A stretch of DNA of 25,147 nucleotides. Source: an uncultured Oscillospiraceae bacterium. GTDB lineage: Bacteria > Bacillota > Clostridia > Oscillospirales > Acutalibacteraceae. Position 1 is the first letter of the stretch. Every line of letters begins with the position of its first letter. The notes beneath the pieces were generated by a model. It saw only the letters and a program-made list of their open reading frames with translations, did no database searches and was not told the DNA's origin. Shown here one piece after another: positions 24,076 to 25,147 of the stretch. The translations under genes were made by a program, and so were the position numbers. The stretch covers positions 1-25,147 of the forward strand of contig UQNI01000023.1 in assembly GCA_900542375.1 (NCBI GenBank), given 5' to 3'.

Positions 24076-24603
24076 TTAATCAAATAAATGAATGAATAAA
24101 TCGAAATATTCTTGGGCAATTTCTTTTGTGTTTTTTTCTGTATCCAAAAAGTCAATTACGGACATAAAACCGGTAGCGGCAAAAGTTAACTGGACTTCAC
24201 TGTATTCAATATGTAAATAGTTTAGCTTTTTCACCAACAACACTTTAAGTGTATTTACCAATTTTATAACAAAACTGTTGCTGCCCTGAGAGCCACATAA
24301 TATCAAAAAAGTATGATAATTTTCTTTTAAAAAGCAGATCATTTTTTGAATGACTTCAAAGTGCTCCGGTGCAGTCAAGGGACAACGAATATGTTGTTTA
24401 TATATTTTTTCGAATTGATATAAGAATTCATTTTCAATATCAATGACTAATTGTTCTATATTATCAAAATAGATATAAAACGTGCTTCGCGCAATACCTG
24501 CTGCTTCTGCCAATTTACGAACATTTATGGTAGAGGCATCTTGGGACGTAACCAAAGAAAGATAAGTAAGATGAATTTTATCTCGAATATCTTGATGTTT
24601 CAT
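24076..24603 (-). CDS. TetR/AcrR-family transcription regulator
   Basis: 175 residues from the ATG at 24601-24603, with GGAGAG (24619-24614) ten bases upstream; a GTG at 24621 would overlap that site. The N-terminal HTH is clear at about 25-48: STINVRKLAEAAGIARSTFY followed by IYFDNIEQLV, the TetR signature. The C-terminal ligand domain (about 55-175) is all helical and not conserved. Several features, such as a central HFEVIQKMICFLKENYHTFLILCG block, fit the TetR_C group common in Firmicutes. Divergent from the methyltransferase gene, with a 20-base palindrome between them, so it probably represses itself, the neighbour, or both. Confidence 0.9.
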   Translation of the reverse strand: MKHQDIRDKIHLTYLSLVTSQDASTINVRKLAEAAGIARSTFYIYFDNIEQLVIDIENEFLYQFEKIYKQHIRCPLTAPEHFEVIQKMICFLKENYHTFLILCGSQGSNSFVIKLVNTLKVLLVKKLNYLHIEYSEVQLTFAATGFMSVIDFLDTEKNTKEIAQEYFDLFIHLFD

Positions 24604-24759
24604 CTTCTTATATCTCTCCACTCTGTAACTATTATTTATTTATTTTACATAGAAATGATTGAAATTATTTTCTCAAAAAGAAAAATAAGCTTATTTGAAA
24701 AAATTTAGGCAATAATCTAGGAAAAAATATAAAATAGCAATATTTATATTTTCATTTTG

Positions 24760-24768
24760 TGTTATAAT
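24760..24768 (+). promoter_or_regulatory. extended -10 element of the methyltransferase gene
   Basis: TGTTATAAT at 24760-24768 (TGn then TATAAT), no clear -35. Transcription would start about 24775, inside the palindrome at 24766-24785. Confidence 0.55.
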
Positions 24769-24785
24769 ATTTTCAATAAAATATT
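24766..24785. promoter_or_regulatory. candidate TetR operator
   Basis: AATATTTT-CAAT-AAAATATT, perfect 8-base arms around a 4-base centre, overlapping the end of the -10 box and the predicted start of the methyltransferase gene. Size and position suit a TetR-type repressor, but the arms are pure A/T, so chance is possible. Confidence 0.4.
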
Positions 24786-24805
24786 CGGAAACAGTGGTGG
24801 ACTTT

Positions 24806-25147
24806 TTGAAAGATCAACATTTAGAAACAGAAATGAATCATTATTGGCCGGAACGTTCCAAAAGTTATAGTGAACAAAATAGAGCAAAGATTGAAAACGA
24901 AAAACGGCATGAGTGGGAAAATATGATTTTAAAATATGCTCCTCAAAAGGAGTGTTTAAATATTTTGGATGTAGGTACAGGACCGGGCTTTTTTGCGATT
25001 ATATTGGCACAAAAAGGGCATCATGTGACTGCAGTGGATTTAACACAAGATATGTTGGAGCAAGCAAAAGAAAACGCAAATCATTATAAAGTGGAAGTTG
25101 AATTTAAATTATTGGAAAATCAATTTTTACCTTTTCCAGATAATACA
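24806..25147 (+). CDS. class I SAM-dependent methyltransferase, 3' end outside the window
   Basis: Partial gene, 114 codons visible and still open at the window end. The SAM-binding motif I LNILDVGTGPGFFAIILA (about 53-70) is textbook, followed by HHVTAVDLTQDMLEQAKENA with the acidic residue that holds the ribose. The N-terminal segment (NHYWPERSKSYSEQNRAKIENEKRHEW) matches a Clostridial group of small-molecule methyltransferases often found with transporters. The start is TTG 24806 with GGTGG (24796-24800) five bases upstream; ATG 24833 is an alternative with a weaker site. Divergent from the TetR gene, so possibly part of a TetR-controlled operon continuing beyond the window. Confidence 0.88.
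   Translation, partial: MKDQHLETEMNHYWPERSKSYSEQNRAKIENEKRHEWENMILKYAPQKECLNILDVGTGPGFFAIILAQKGHHVTAVDLTQDMLEQAKENANHYKVEVEFKLLENQFLPFPDNT

Noticed and set aside
24681..24696. AAATAAGCTTATTT palindrome upstream of the TetR gene as a second operator
   Set aside because: It is short and almost entirely A/T in a very AT-rich stretch, and it does not match the candidate operator at 24766-24785.

Overview
The window comes from a low-GC, strictly anaerobic Gram-positive bacterium, most likely a member of the Clostridia. The reasons are: a T-box-controlled trp operon, a class I hybrid-cluster protein with a ferredoxin-like partner, strong AGGAGG-type ribosome binding sites, ChW-like cell-wall repeats, WG repeats, and an AT-rich base composition. 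It reads as chromosomal core plus envelope genes. I found no tRNA, rRNA, CRISPR array, intact insertion sequence or prophage structural gene.

Layout. 1-1640: a polytopic O-antigen-ligase-like membrane protein with a start codon that is hard to assign, closed by a terminator. 1713-4781: an OmpR-type response regulator, its sensor kinase and an unrecognised membrane-anchored extracytoplasmic protein, tightly packed behind an extended -10 promoter. 4807-5750: a membrane-anchored C39-like cysteine peptidase with its own promoter. 5746-5781: a perfect palindromic terminator shared with the convergent trp operon. 5777-12717 (minus strand): trpE-trpGD(fused)-trpC-trpF-trpB-trpA, preceded by a T-box riboswitch whose specifier is UGG and a TTGACA/TAAAAT promoter. 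12843-13950: a GNAT acetyltransferase and an NTF2/SnoaL-like protein. 14032-16362 (minus): hcp and a 4Fe-4S protein, divergent from a Crp/Fnr regulator at 16462-17121. The two promoters overlap face to face and share one inverted repeat. 17360-21091: a very large leaderless cell-wall protein (M23 peptidase, four 165-residue ChW-like repeats, C39 peptidase, unique tail, C-terminal membrane segment). 21136-22686 (minus): a WG-repeat lipoprotein. 22739-23277: no confident gene, but a 60-bp hairpin and a short relic-like frame. 23344-23874: a small three-helix membrane protein. 24076-24603 (minus): a TetR regulator, divergent from a SAM methyltransferase that runs off the window.

Function. Three blocks are functionally clear: tryptophan synthesis controlled by uncharged tRNA-Trp, a nitrosative/oxidative stress module (Hcp, ferredoxin, Crp/Fnr), and an envelope group. 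The envelope group contains two proteins with clearly related C39 domains about 12 kb apart: one anchored by an N-terminal helix and one embedded in the giant endolysin-like protein. The giant protein is the most unusual object here. Its metallopeptidase domain looks like those of leaderless phage endolysins, yet no holin or phage gene is nearby and it ends in a hydrophobic helix.
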